In this document: in pieces, positions 8,196 to 17,587 of the stretch | Layout of the letters: each line of letters begins with the position of its first letter | Position numbering within the stretch: the first letter of the stretch is position 1 | NCBI GenBank assembly: GCA_009602725.1 | Contig: WELB01000278.1 | Coordinates: 49,304 to 77,637, forward strand | Direction of reading: 5' to 3' | DNA length: 28,334 nt | Origin: Spirogloea muscicola | Taxonomy: Eukaryota > Streptophyta > Zygnematophyceae > Spirogloeales > Spirogloeaceae | Made by a program: the position numbers and the translations under genes | The notes under the pieces: generated by a model | Told to the model about the DNA's origin: nothing | The model's input: only the letters and a program-made list of their open reading frames with translations | The model's database searches: none

Positions 8196-8620
8196 TTTGC
8201 CAATGCGCGGAAGTACGCTGACCACCCTGCTGGCGACGACTTTGTCGCGCTTGCGATCAACGTCCACGAGGCTTTCACGACTCGCAGGCGCGACCTAACT
8301 CACTGTCTTGCATGGCCTGCTGTACTGCCGTCACGGGTAGCAGAGCGAGCCTTCAACGCCGTTGGGTGTGCAGGATGCGCCATCTCTCTGCAGCGTCCCT
8401 TGGCGTTTACCGTGCACTTGCGGGCAGGCCGCTCCTTGGGCTGCTACCTCCGGATTCCTCAGGGCGACGCTTTTGCGTCTCTACTCACTCTGATCTGCTT
8501 TTCCTTGACCAGAATTTGTCGAACGTCCATGGCACGAAGGATAGTAGGTTTTGCACCCTTCAGCTCTTTTGGACCTTTGCATATTTTGGGCTTGCCTCTT
8601 AAAAATATTGCCTTACTTTG
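8196..8620 (+). mobile_element. LINE fragment F: late RLE domain, tail and 3' UTR
   Basis: Plus strand. It starts at ANARKYADHPAGDDFVALAI (8197 on), passes through EAFTTRRRDLTHCLAW and then, with frame changes, AISLQRPLAFTVHLRAGRSL and a diverged C-terminus near 8500. The 3' UTR around 8555-8620 keeps CTTTTGGACCTTTGCAT before a decayed hairpin (GGGCTTGCCTCTT). Stops and frameshifts throughout. Confidence 0.7.
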
Positions 8621-8779
8621 GACAAGCCATTTGTGTTTGTGCCTTTTGGGTGCCGCCTGCCAAAGGTGTCCCCTGTACCACGCTTCTGATAAGACAACCT
8701 CGTCTTGGTTGCTCCAGGTGAGGGCGCCCTTGTTGGGGATTAATGCCTGTCCCATCTCACTTGGCGCTTGTTGGAACTT

Positions 8780-8885
8780 TTGGACCTTGTCATCCTCCTG
8801 CCACCTTGGCTCACGACTTGCGCCTTGCATCTGCGTGCTGGCCACAGTAATCCGCTTGTGAGCTGGCCTCTCACGGTCATTGCCT
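8780..8885 (+). mobile_element. Tiny LINE tail remnants
   Basis: Two scraps: CTTTTGGACCTTGTCATCC followed by a CALHLRAGHS coding trace (8818-8850), and a 3' UTR hairpin remnant GAGCTGGCCTCTCACGG (8860-8875). The stretch 8620-8780 upstream shows nothing recognisable. Confidence 0.45.
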
Positions 8886-8939
8886 TCCATCGCAAGAGCT
8901 GCTTCTTCATGCCCTGGCTGCTGGCTCCAGGACAGCGCT

Positions 8940-9310
8940 CGGTGGCTTGAGCTCCCGCACCCGCTCTCGCGCAGCTCTGTGTCCTGACGTTACCACGGGC
9001 AGCAGGCTGACTTGAACGCGGCAGGCTCTCACGCCCAGGTGAAGCGCATGCACCTGTCAGTATCGCTGCAGCGGTCAATGGCACGCGCGTTGCATCTGCA
9101 TGCCAATCGCGCTTTGGCTGCAGCCTCTGGCTCTGTCCAGGGGACCCGCTACCCGGAGACTAGTTTCTCGGACCTGCGGCTGCTCAATAGAGGATATTGA
9201 GCACCAGTGGCCACTTGAGTCGCTGTGTGCTTTAAAGCTTTTCTGGCCCTTCCAATTCGGTTAAGTAATTCACTGGGCTGGCAATTCGTGGCCATCGCCC
9301 TCTACTGGAT
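8940..9310 (+). mobile_element. LINE fragment G: tail and 3' UTR
   Basis: Plus-strand 5'-truncated copy. ADLNAAGSHAQVKRMHLSVS, LQRSMARALHLHANRALAAA and SFSDLRLLNRGY-TGA (stop at 9198-9200) match the family C-terminus with an intact frame of about 62 codons. The 3' UTR follows (CCACTTGAGTCGCTGTGTGC, CTGGCCCTTCCAATTCGG) with a decayed hairpin at 9275-9294. Confidence 0.82.
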
Positions 9311-9552
9311 GAGTCTTTTGCTCTAGTATCCTCTAGAATCTGTCTAGACAAGTATCCTGCTTTAGGCGCCATCCGACCATTTCAGACCTGGCTTTAAGAA
9401 CTTCCTGGCCCCTTCCACTTTGATTCACTTATCTACTGGGCTGGCCAATCCTAGCCATCGCCAACAACTGAATCAAGCTGTCTCTCTAGTATCCTCTAGA
9501 ATCTATCTGAAGTAGTATCCTGCTTTAGCGCCATCCGACCCTTTCAGACCTT
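9230..9552 (+). repeat. Tandem duplication of LINE 3' UTR module (2 x ~162 bp)
   Basis: Unit 1 (9230-9391) and unit 2 (9392-9552) both run from CTTTAA, through TGGCCC-CTTCCA-TT, CTGGGCTGGC and AGTATCCTCTAGAATCT, to GCGCCATCCGACC.TTTCAGACC. A third hairpin (GGCTGGCTTTTCACAGCC, 9566-9583) with GGAAGAGCTTTTTTG follows at once. From about 9610 to 10060 the DNA is AT-richer and I see no gene or repeat in it. Confidence 0.75.
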
Positions 9553-10064
9553 GCCCATGCCTTTTGGCTGGCTTTTCACAGCCACTGCTGTCAATCTGGA
9601 AGAGCTTTTTTGTTTCTCAATAGGTCGGTCGACTTCTTCCCCCCGGCCATCTTGGTGGTGGTCAAGGTCGATGCAACACTTGAGCAGCACTCATCTTTCC
9701 AGAAGAACTTACATAGGATTACTTCATAGACTGCAGTTGCTTAGAATTGCAAGATACCACCATTTCATTACACCATTTGGAAGCTGCAGAAAGAGTTGAA
9801 AATAAGTAAGATACACTAACATTCCAACACTCTTTTACCACAAGATCTTGTTCTTCTTCTTTGGAAAACTGTATCAGAACTTTGAGATGGTGAAGTCGCT
9901 GGAGTAGATATTACTTGTTAACGTAGAATACTCTGCTATGGGTTTTGCTCTTTTCTTTTTGGGAGAGTACGCAAATATGATACTTGCTTTTCCGAGCAGG
10001 ACACCCTTTTCGACTCCTTAGGACCCAATCCTCCTGCGGCTATCCATCTCCATTCATATGTTCC

Positions 10065-10345
10065 CAGGCTCACGCAGTGCACTTGCGGGCAGGCCGCGAT
10101 TTGGCTGCTACTTTTGGGTCTCTTCGGCGTGCCTCATTCCAGCTGCCAGTTACTCCGACTTTCTGCTGCTGACTCGGCAATACTAGGCTCCCATTCCTTG
10201 TAGTTTCTTACATAGCTCTGTTAGGTTGGCGCCTTTCGGCCCTTTGGACCTTGTCCCTTCTTTCTGGGCTGGCATCTAAGACCCGCGCCATTTGGAAGAA
10301 CTCACTTTATCTAGGCTGGCCTTTCACAGCCATCGCCCCCTTCTT
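10065..10345 (+). mobile_element. LINE fragment H: tail and 3' UTR modules
   Basis: The plus strand encodes QAHAVHLRAGRDLAATFGSL, then (frameshifted) SDFLLLTRQY-TAG at about 10183. The 3' UTR contains GCGCCTTTCGGCCCTTTGGA with CTTGTCCCTTC, a decayed hairpin (10266-10290) and a well-formed one, GGCTGGCCTTTCACAGCC (10314-10331). Confidence 0.75.
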
Positions 10346-10432
10346 AAAGGACATCGTACTTGCACCTTGTTAACTGTTGTAGACAAGAGCTGGTCATTAC
10401 CAGCCATCAGCCCGATGAAGCGCGCCTTCTTT

Positions 10433-10565
10433 GCGGCTGCTTAGCAGGGGTTACTGAGTGTTTCGTAGCTGCTTGATTCCATGTGTGCTTTAGCATTTTC
10501 CCTTGGCCCCTCCGGACTTTGATCATTCTTTTTCTGGGCTGGCGTCTCTCAGCCACCGCCCTCTC
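10433..10565 (+). mobile_element. LINE fragment I: last codons and 3' UTR
   Basis: Severely 5'-truncated. It starts at CGGCTGCTTAGCAGGGGTTA (RLLSRGY-TGA) and runs through TTTCGTAGCTGCTTGATTCC and TGGCCCCTCCGGACTTTG to the hairpin GGGCTGGCGTCTCTCAGCC (10536-10554). Confidence 0.75.
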
Positions 10566-10659
10566 CGCGTCTTTCTTCTTCTAACTGGCTGCTTGCTTCC
10601 CCATTTGCGGCTGCTGTCTGTGGATTACTAGATGACATTTCCCAGTGACCTTCATGGTA

Positions 10660-10770
10660 TTTGCTCTCCATCTTCTCTGGACCTTGTCATTCCTTTGTAC
10701 GCTGCTCTTTGCAGCCATTGGCTCTTGCTGAAGAGCTCCTATTATATATGGGCTGGCCTTTCGCTGTCAA
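10660..10770 (+). mobile_element. Degenerate LINE 3' UTR
   Basis: GGACCTTGTCATTCCTTTG followed by GGGCTGGCCTTTCGCTGTC (10749-10767), a hairpin with a broken 3' arm. Flanking 10566-10659 and 10771-10920 show nothing further that I can name. Confidence 0.5.
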
Positions 10771-10919
10771 GAATTTTCCGGGCATTGCCGCCTTTGGGAG
10801 AGGTAGTCCTCCTTTGCGGCTTCTCATGTTCACGCAGCGTCGGTCCTCCGCACTGAACAGGCAGAGCAGGCGAGAAAGGCCGTGAAAACCACAACAAGCA
10901 GCTCTACAAAGTGGGCGAG

Positions 10920-11225
10920 GCCTGCAACGGGCCAGCCACGAAAGAAATGATAAGGTCCAGAAGAGGACTATTCGGATAAAATACTGTAATAAAGCCAGTG
11001 ACCATGGATGGCAGCTGTCAAAGGGCAGCCCCCAAGAGTATGACAAGGTCCAGAAGAGTTCGAAAGTGGATACCTTGCAGGAGTAATAGGTACTAGTAAG
11101 GATGGCCGCTCACCAAACCCAACTTAGTCGCAATTTCGATTATCAGCCGGACAGCAGTCCCTCTGCCGACACTCGGAGGCGGCAGGTTGGGCACGACTAG
11201 CACTCACATGCAAGTGCTGGTCGTG
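10920..11225 (-). mobile_element. LINE fragment J: tail and 3' UTR modules
   Basis: The minus strand reads HLHVSASRAQPAASECRQRD (11225-11165 region), a diverged version of HLRAGRALAAASGFCQGD. Two 3' UTR segments follow, with GGACCTTGTCATACTCTTGG plus a decayed hairpin (11025-11005) and another near 10945-10920. Heavily mutated. Confidence 0.55.
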
Positions 11226-11264
11226 TGCTACACACAAGCTCCCATGCGCACGCAAGGAGCGCGG

Positions 11265-11990
11265 GCTGGCGCACGACCTACTCTGCAGTGACATATTCAG
11301 CCCCTCTCTGGAGCCTGGCTACACCGTGGCCATGCAAATGCAGCTGGTAGGCCGACGGTCGTCTTCACCGACAACGTTGCCACTACAACCGGAGAGCGGC
11401 CCCGTACAATTGCTTACGTTGAGATCATTGACCATCGCTCCCACGAACTCAACCAAATCAACGAGAAGGCGAGGCACGTGGTCGGCAAGGCTGCGGGCGT
11501 CTAGGAGCGCAAGTGCACAGAGCCCCCTACCAGCGACAGATTTGTGGCGCTAGCTATTAAAGTCTACGGGGCATTGATAGTTGGTGGCTAGACCTTGTCC
11601 AGCCGCTTGCAAGCTAAGCTGACAACAAGGCCAGTAAGATGACAGCCCTGCTTCGATGACGCTGGGTCGCTCGCTCAGATCTTCCGCATGCGACGTTCAG
11701 AGCTCTCCAGTGTTCCCACGCCTTTGCAGTGCACTTGCGGGCAAGCCGCACGCGGCTGCTAAGTTAGGGGTTCATATTGCCCATTCGTGACAGTCACTTG
11801 CTTAGCTGTGCGCTTGAGCCCTTACCGCCCCAGTCAGACCTTGTCATACACTTTGGGCTGGCCTTTCACAGCCAATGCCCCCCCGATACAGAAGGCAGCC
11901 ATTGCCCCCTTTGACGAGTACACTTCTTTCATGACAGCTCTCGCCCCTTTAAAGAGCTGCTTCTTCTTGTGGGCTGGCCTTACACAGCAT
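11265..11990 (+). mobile_element. LINE fragment K: RLE region, tail and 3' UTR
   Basis: The plus strand begins at GLAHDLLCSDIFSPSLEPGY, then TVAMQMQ (the histidine-aspartate segment after the zinc finger). It goes on through DRFVALAIKVYGAL (about 11537-11580) and DDAGSLAQIFRMRRS (11652-11700) to a decayed C-terminus. The frame changes repeatedly. The 3' UTR has CAGACCTTGTCATACACTTT and a perfect-type hairpin GGGCTGGCCTTTCACAGCC (11855-11873), then a second hairpin (11971-11988). Confidence 0.7.
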
Positions 11991-12032
11991 CGCTATCTTT
12001 GATAGGTGATTTATTTTCCAAAGATGGGCGAT

Positions 12033-12640
12033 GGGCTGCAAAGGCCAGCCCACAGAAGGACAACAATGTTCAGAGTCGACAAGCGGATAGCACGAAGCAA
12101 GGATGCAGTCACTAAAGATGGCCGCTCAATAATGCCTGACTAGCAGTCTCAAGTTGGAAAATAAGCAGCGGATAGCAGTTCCCCCTTGTGAAGCTGAAGG
12201 CGGTAGTCGGGGCACGGCCAGCACGCAGATGCGAGGCGAGCCAAAGAATATTGCAAGAAGTCTTATAGCCAGCATGCGATACACCAGGGGCCAAAGAGCC
12301 CACAGCCATGATCTTAACCAGCTCGACTTGCCGCCAGCGGGACACCGTACGTCGTGCAAGCCGGTGCAGTAGGTCGAGCCGCCGAGCCCGAAAGGCCCCA
12401 TGGCCGTCGATGGCGAGGGAAATATACTCATACTTCACTGGATGATCAGCGTACTTGGCCTCCTTGCGTTGGGCAGCACTGGCGTCTGCGTGTCCTGCCT
12501 TCAAGGCTGAGGACACCGCACTGAAGAATGCGGCTTCTGTTAGTCAGAGTTTAAATGAGTCAATGCTGACCACATCCACTATGTTGCGTGGGTCCCCGCC
12601 TGACGAGGTAGCCTCCACATCGATCAGCCGTATCTGTAGG
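12033..12640 (-). mobile_element. LINE fragment L: RLE end, tail and 3' UTR
   Basis: Minus strand. SSGGDPRNIVDVVSIDSF (12600-12548) is the second half of the RLE signature, followed by a stop. ALKAGHADASAAQRKEAKYA and DHPVKYEYISLAIDGHGAF come next, then LDLLHRLARRTVSRW and a frameshifted tail with HLRAGRAPTTAFSF. The hairpin GGGCTGGCCTTTGCAGCCC (12051-12033) in the 3' UTR has a 6-bp stem. Upstream, 12640-12756 is open but not clearly family sequence. Confidence 0.75.
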
Positions 12641-12764
12641 CCGTCAGCCCTGATCTGGTGGGCCATGACGTGTGTCTTCTCCACGGCCAAGCGAAACAGA
12701 AAGACTGTGGAATAGACCTCAATATTCTTGAGGTGAAGAGTTACACATCCCACCAAAAGGGGGC

Positions 12765-13723
12765 GATGGCTTGAATAGAAGCAGCTCCTTCTTTGGGGGG
12801 TGAGGAGTGATTCGCCAGCTCACAGAAGAATCAACAAGGCTGAAAGGAGCGCAAACTGGAGAAATGAGCAGCAGGAAATGATCAGCTCTTCCATGTTGAC
12901 AGCAGTGGCTGTGAGAGGCCAGCCCAATGGAATGGACAAGGTCTGACAGGAAAGGAGTTGCCCCGCCTAGAGCCTGAGGCTGCAGCTGGACACGACCAGC
13001 AAGGTATGTGCCAGGGAAAGCTGCAGGGTACTGGAAGGCCGTATAGGAAGTTTTAGGGCCTGAGCGCGCTTGGGATTTGTTGGTGCCATCGGGACACTGC
13101 ACGCCCTGGAAGCTGGTGCAAGAGGTCAAGGCACTGACCCCAAAGTCCGTGGACGTTGATGACGTGCTGAATAGTCCCGCCGGATGATCGGCATACTTCT
13201 TTCCCTTCTTACGGGCGGCGCCGGTGACCGTGTGCCCTGCCTTCAAGGCCGAGTATACAGGTGTGGGTCGGTGGAAAGCATCAGTGGTGACTAAACCCGC
13301 GATCATGGGTGGGCCCCCCGCTAGACGGTATGATTACGAGGTCGACCCGCCCTGTGTAAGGGAAACCAGCCTTGATCTGGATCGACATCACTGATGTGCT
13401 CCTCTGTGCCGCGTCACATTCTGCCTCCAGGACGATTCCGAGATACGCATCTCGGAGATGGTCATTGGCCGTCGTCCGCTTCCCTGCATGCGGGCACCGG
13501 CAAGCGTGCGCTGCCAGCTCCGTCGATCCCCATTTACCACACTCACACTGCACCACCAACAATGGACAGGGCGGGCAAGGCCAAGGAGGCTGTGGACAGC
13601 TATGCGAAAGGCTTGATTCAGCGTCCGAAGAAAATTGTACCGAGGCTTCTGGGGAGGACGCTGACGCAGGCGTGCACGCCTCACAGGTCCATGTCTGGCT
13701 AATCGGCCTCGGCCGCATAGCAA
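12765..13723 (-). mobile_element. LINE fragment M: zinc finger to 3' UTR
   Basis: The longest minus-strand fragment after A/B. Near 13625 it reads NQAFRIAVHSLLGLARP, matching RTATHRLLGLPPP of fragment A. A zinc finger CECGKWGSTELAAHACRC (about 13547-13494), KRTTANDHLRDAYLGIVLEA and GRVDLVIIPSSGG (about 13345) follow. The next frame holds SALKAGHTVTGAARKKGKKY with ADHPAG, and then the tail degenerates. Two 3' UTR hairpins occur, one well formed (GGGCTGGCCTCTCACAGCC, 12925-12907), followed by CATGGAAGAGCTGATC. Frameshifts near 13550 and 13300. Confidence 0.78.
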
Positions 13724-13731
13724 GCTTAAGC

Positions 13732-14163
13732 GCGCAGCGAAAGGCCAGCCAAAGTTCGAATCGACAAGGGACAGAAACCACTAGACTGTACAGCTCCGCG
13801 AGAGTCACTACGACTGGGTGTTCGGAACCTTTAAGTCGGCAGCCGCAGATCTGAGTAGTTTGCAGCCGGAATATCGTCACTGTGGCGACACCCAGAAGCA
13901 GCCAAAAGCGCGGCCAGCTCGCATGTTCATTTGCAAACGCCTATGATCACTTGAGGGAAGCTGCTAGGCGCATGCGGCACACTCTTCGCGAGCGACCCGG
14001 CGGCACCGAAGCCGGGTCGTCACCTTGCTGGCCTTGTCGTGGAATTGTCAATCGCGCGCACGGGGTGGAGAGGGTGTTAGCCACCGACACCCAAGTGGAC
14101 CAAGCGGCCCGAGGACGTGGGTGGCAAGGGCGACGGATCTGTCGCCGGCAGGGTGGTCCGCAC
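13732..14163 (-). mobile_element. LINE fragment N: RLE end, tail and 3' UTR
   Basis: The minus strand starts at ADHPAGDRSVALATHVLG (14163-14110) and continues, with frame changes, to FGAAGSLAKSVPHA (about 14005) and PAANYSDLRLPT (about 13870-13835). The 3' UTR ends in CGAACTTTGGCTGGCCTTTCG (13760-13740) with a partly broken hairpin. A C-rich expansion (minus sense) immediately precedes it. Confidence 0.68.
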
Positions 14164-14170
14164 ATGTCGG

Positions 14171-14252
14171 GGCCAGGGGGGGGGGGGGTCACGTGGTCGG
14201 CGCATCTGGTCGCGCGGGGCCGGGGGCCAGTGGGCCCGGGGCCGGGGCCGGG
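14171..14252 (+). repeat. G13 homopolymer and G-quadruplex-type tract
   Basis: A run of 13 G (14176-14188) and, at 14222-14252, five or more runs of three to five G separated by 2-5 nt. It sits at the 5' edge of LINE fragment N. The ORFs here are proline/glycine composition artefacts. Confidence 0.75.
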
Positions 14253-14310
14253 CTTTTGGCTTCCCGGACAAGTACGCCGCGTGTCGGGGGCATGCAAGGC
14301 CCTGACATCG

Positions 14311-14479
14311 AAGAAAGGGCTCGCCCATTGAGGATAGGGGCTGGACAAGCCAGCCCAAAAAAGAATGAACAAAGAACGATAAGGGGGCCAGAGGAAGCCA
14401 GAGGAAGCGCTAAGAAACCAAATCACACAAAGAAAGAAAGCAGCTACAAAATACTCAGTAACCCCTGCTAAGCAGCCGC
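14311..14479 (-). mobile_element. LINE fragment O: last codons and 3' UTR, with possible TSD
   Basis: Minus-strand insert that begins GCGGCTGCTTAGCAGGGGTT (RLLSRGY-TGA, as in fragment I) and carries the GCTTCCTCTGG duplication, CGTTCTTTGTTCATTC, the 7-bp-stem hairpin GGGCTGGCTTGTCCAGCCC (14356-14338) and CAATGGGCGAGCCCTTTCTT. Flanking ACATCG at 14305-14310 and 14480-14485 is a possible 6-bp target-site duplication. Its last ~88 bp differ from 14779-14867 and 28141-28241 at essentially one position. Confidence 0.8.
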
Positions 14480-14494
14480 ACATCGCCCTTCCTG

Positions 14495-14560
14495 CTCATT
14501 CCCATTTTGGGCTGGCTGTTCCAGCCCATATCCTCAATGGGCGAGCCCTTTCCTCTTTCC
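14495..14560 (+). mobile_element. LINE 3' UTR tail P
   Basis: TCATTCCCATTTTGGGCTGG, hairpin GGGCTGG-CTGTT-CCAGCCC (14510-14528) and CAATGGGCGAGCCCTTT. Same subfamily as fragments O and R but with a different loop and fewer upstream bases. The following 14561-14655 shows no feature. Confidence 0.7.
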
Positions 14561-14659
14561 CACTCACCCCCTGCCCTGATCACCGCCTACCCCCCCTCGT
14601 GCCCGGCCGCGCTCGCGGGTGTGAGCTTTTTCCCAAACGCAACAGCGCCTCCAATTTGA

Positions 14660-15165
14660 CAGCGGTGGCTGTGAGAGGTCAGCCCACAAGGAATGGACAA
14701 GGTTTGAAAGGGCCGGATGGCGCAAAGAGCAAGTTACGAATCTCTAAGACGTCAGCAAGTGGGCTCTCAGTAACCTCTGGCTTCCTCTGGCCCCCTTCTC
14801 GTTCTTTGTTCATTCTTTTTTGGGCTGGCTTGTCCAGCCCCTATCCTCAATGGGCGAGCCCTTTCTTTCTCAGTAACCTCTAGTCAGTACGTTCAAGTCG
14901 GTACAGCTAGAGGCGGAAAGACGACGTTGCCCTGGCGGAACTTGGAGGCAGCCGCCAAGGCGCGGCCAGCACGCACAGGCAAGGGACCTCTGCAGGCAAA
15001 TGGCCGAGCGCATATTGAACAATTGAGCAAGCGACCCGGCGGCATTGAAAGCCAGGCTCCTTGCTCTGCTGCTCATGGCGGCAGGCCACTGCACGCCTCG
15101 CAAGGCGCTGGACGAGGGCGAGCCACCGAAACCCAAACGCCCCGTCGATGTCGAGGTCTACTCCC
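14660..15165 (-). mobile_element. LINE fragment S, split by a nested LINE tail
   Basis: Older minus-strand copy: FNAAGSLAQLFNMRSAICLQ (about 15045), RSLACAC, DLNVLTRGY-stop (14908-14882). Its 3' UTR resumes at 14764 beyond the inserted tail R (TGAGAGCCCACTTGCTGACG, CGCCATCCGGCCCTTTCAAA), with a hairpin GGGCTGACCTCTCACAGCC (14685-14667). Removing 14779-14867 and one duplication restores a continuous ORF end and UTR resembling 22280-22360. Confidence 0.8.
14779..14867 (+). mobile_element. LINE tail R: 89-bp insertion with 14-bp TSD
   Basis: GGCTTCCTCTGGCCCCCTT, CGTTCTTTGTTCATTC, hairpin GGGCTGGCTTGTCCAGCCC (14822-14840) and CAATGGGCGAGCCCTTTCTTT. It is flanked by perfect copies of TCTCAGTAACCTCT at 14765-14778 and 14868-14881. 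The duplicated target includes the stop codon of LINE fragment S on the other strand. The insert contains no coding sequence. Confidence 0.88.
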
Positions 15166-15200
15166 TAAATCCAAAAGTAGTGAGCGTGGTGTGGGGCGGA

Positions 15201-15610
15201 GGGCTGTAAGAAGAAAGAAGTAAGAGGCCACCCCAAAAGACTGGCCGAACCGAGAACCGAGAACCGAGGGGGCCGGGAAGCGCTAAAAGACACAGCTACA
15301 CAAGCACCACGAAGGATGGTCACTTGGTAAGCCCTAGTAAGCAACCGCAAGTCAGAAACACCAGCTGCTGGAAAGTAGTCCCCTTGACAATAGTCAGGGG
15401 CGGCAGGTAGGGCACGGCTAGCTCGTATGTGCAAGGCGTGGGCAAAAGGACCGCTGTAAGGCATCAAGGAGGCGCGTACGAAGTACTTGCGCTTGCGAGC
15501 CAGCGGCGTTGAATTCAGCCTGCCGCCATTCTGCCGGCGGGACACGGCATGGCACGCAAGCCGGGTCAAGAGGTCCAGCCACTGAAACTCAAGGTGGTGG
15601 AGATCCGCGC
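15201..15610 (-). mobile_element. LINE fragment T: tail and 3' UTR
   Basis: Minus strand: LEFQWLDLLTRLACHAVSRR, LNSTPLARKRKYFVRASLMP, HALHIRASRALPAAPDYCQG and GVSDLRLLTRAY (ends about 15330; the final codons read through instead of stopping). The 3' UTR has TGGTGCTTGTGTAGCTGTG and GGCCCCCTCGG, then an enlarged stem GGGGTGGCC...GGCTGT (15234-15201). The open frame continues upstream to 16106 but with no family similarity beyond about 15610. Confidence 0.75.
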
Positions 15611-16257
15611 ACCGCCACCCTCCCCTTTGCCTCGCTGGCCCAGTAGCCGATGTGAGGGTCGACTCCTCCCCATTGCAAGCGCAACCGCGGAGCATTTGCC
15701 ACGCGGAACTCTGCTCCTTCCCTGCCCTACAACCTCTGCTCACCCTTTTCTTTTCCCTGCCCAAGCGCCGGACAGAGGGGCACAGGCTACGCTCGTAGCT
15801 GCAGTTGAACACGAGCAGGACCTTGAGGATGATGGCGGTGATGGAGAAGAAGTCAAGGAGCTTGGCAGGACTCACCTCTATCGCCACGCCTGGCGTCACT
15901 GACTGGGTCATCTCGAACACAAGATGCGTTGCCCAACTAGACCTGAAGTGGCTGGCATTTACAACCTCCGATGGGATGCCCTTGCGGATTTGATGCGTGA
16001 CACTGGTGCTCGCGCAAGTGTGGAGGTGAACTACACACTGCCACTTACTACACGACGCCCTGCCCGGCGACCCTACACATGGGCGAACAAACTGGCCGAG
16101 GACCACATGCCATGGTTGATGTGGTTGTTGTGGAGGCGAATGACGGTCCAGCTTTACTAGCCATGCAGTGGGTCGTGCAGACTACTTCGACTACCTCCCC
16201 TGCAATTATCTCCTATCGGCCGCAGTTGATATCTTCGGCTCATAAGTCCTCATTCAT

Positions 16258-16315
16258 ATACCCTAATCAGATCATTGCTAGTCTGTATACCCTACTCAGA
16301 TAATTGCTAGTCTGG
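16258..16315 (+). repeat. 29-bp tandem duplication
   Basis: Two units of ATACCCTA-TCAGAT-ATTGCTAGTCTG, 16258-16286 and 16287-16315, with few mismatches. Confidence 0.85.
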
Positions 16316-16375
16316 AAAATGTACAACTTGAAAGTGTGCTTCTGGCTGAGATGGGCTTGCCGGCAGCATTGTCGT

Positions 16376-16416
16376 ACTTAATGCTGTCGTCTGACATCAC
16401 TTAATGCTGTCGTCTG
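16376..16416 (+). repeat. 23-bp tandem duplication
   Basis: ACTTAATGCTGTCGTCTG occurs at 16376 and again at 16399. Confidence 0.85.
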
Positions 16417-17587
16417 TCAGCCTGTTGGCAGCGAGCACAGGCTCATGCTTAGCACCCTAGTGTTGACCTGGCTTTGATTTTCAGCAGAAGGGCTTGGTAT
16501 CTGTCGTCCAGTATTCGGGCATCGACCTCTACGTGCTGACCCGTGGCTCAAAGCGGGTCCGCTTAGCAGGTGATGTACATCTGTGAAAGGGCTTGCCAAT
16601 GTACTTGGCCACTCAGGCCGTCCATCACTCACCACAAGCTTTGCCTTCCCTGCTTCGTTGTCCAATCCTTTTGGGCCATCCTTTCTTAAATTCTCCCGAA
16701 GCAGCGCTCCTTTTCACCCCCGGGTGCCTGTAGGCAAACGCTGACCCAGAGCGGCGTGCCTCATGCCCCATTTGTCAGTACTTGCGCAGCCAGCGTGTCA
16801 AAATATTGATTGCTGCTGGCATTGACTGCATATGAGATAACAACTGCAGCACGACATACGACAGGCGCGTACCATGAAAGCTCAGCAGGATACTGCTCTC
16901 AGCTGACTGTTGTCATCAAACGTTCAAAGGGCCTGTTGACTATGATAAGCTTCCTCCTCGGAGATAGTGCCTAAAGCAGGTACAGGCAAGGGCATCAAAG
17001 GAAAATAGTGCTTCAAGGGGTGTTCCGATGGACAGCAACTCATTCTCCTAATGAGCACGTGCTTCCTGCTGACGGTTAATTCTTCTGCTGGCACACGCCA
17101 CCATATCTTGATCATTGCCGTACTGATGGGTACGGACAGCAACTATGTCATCTCTATTCCGACCTGTGTCGAAGATAATGAGACGCACAGAGGACGAGTA
17201 CAAAGCGCAGGGGCAGTCATGAGGGCCTTCATAATCTGCTTACAAGGTTATATGCTCCTGCCCGTTGACGCCAAGCAACTGCTTCTCGATGGACTTCTAG
17301 AGAAGTCTTGCGTTCAAGCTACAGATTGAAGTGATGCGGTGCATAACCTTACTTAGCCATGCTCACCAAGGACATCAGTAGTGTACCCATTATGGGCTTT
17401 TAGCTCTCCTGCTGACGCTTATATGCAGTATCTGTGGTGCGGGCCAGGCCTATGACGCCACCATGTCAGGGCACCCTCCTACACGAAAGTCTCCTAGCTG
17501 GGATCCCTTCACCTGTATCAGATGCTGCAGCACATACTTACTTCTCTAGACCCCAGCGCCTTTGTCCCCAGCTGTGACGTCCTGATC

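Larger units (their letters stand above)
15611..17587. other. Unrecognised DNA with short tandem repeats
   Basis: No gene I can support. Open stretches at 15549-15902 and 15924-16160 (plus) and 15620-16106 (minus) overlap one another and resemble nothing I know. Two small tandem duplications are present, at 16258-16315 and 16376-16416. GC is visibly lower than in the flanking LINE clusters. Confidence 0.5.

Noticed and set aside
9230-9583. Possible CRISPR-like or satellite array
   Set aside because: Only two full units, each a LINE 3' UTR module; no short regularly spaced repeats with unique spacers anywhere in the window.
13735-13770. GTTCGAATC resembling a tRNA B box
   Set aside because: It is part of the LINE 3' UTR (CGATTCGAACTTTGGCTGG on the sense strand); no A box or cloverleaf could be formed.
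15165-16106. 313-codon minus-strand frame as one gene
   Set aside because: Only the last part (from about 15610 down) is LINE tail, the end reads through into 3' UTR, and the upstream part is unrelated; a chance fusion frame.
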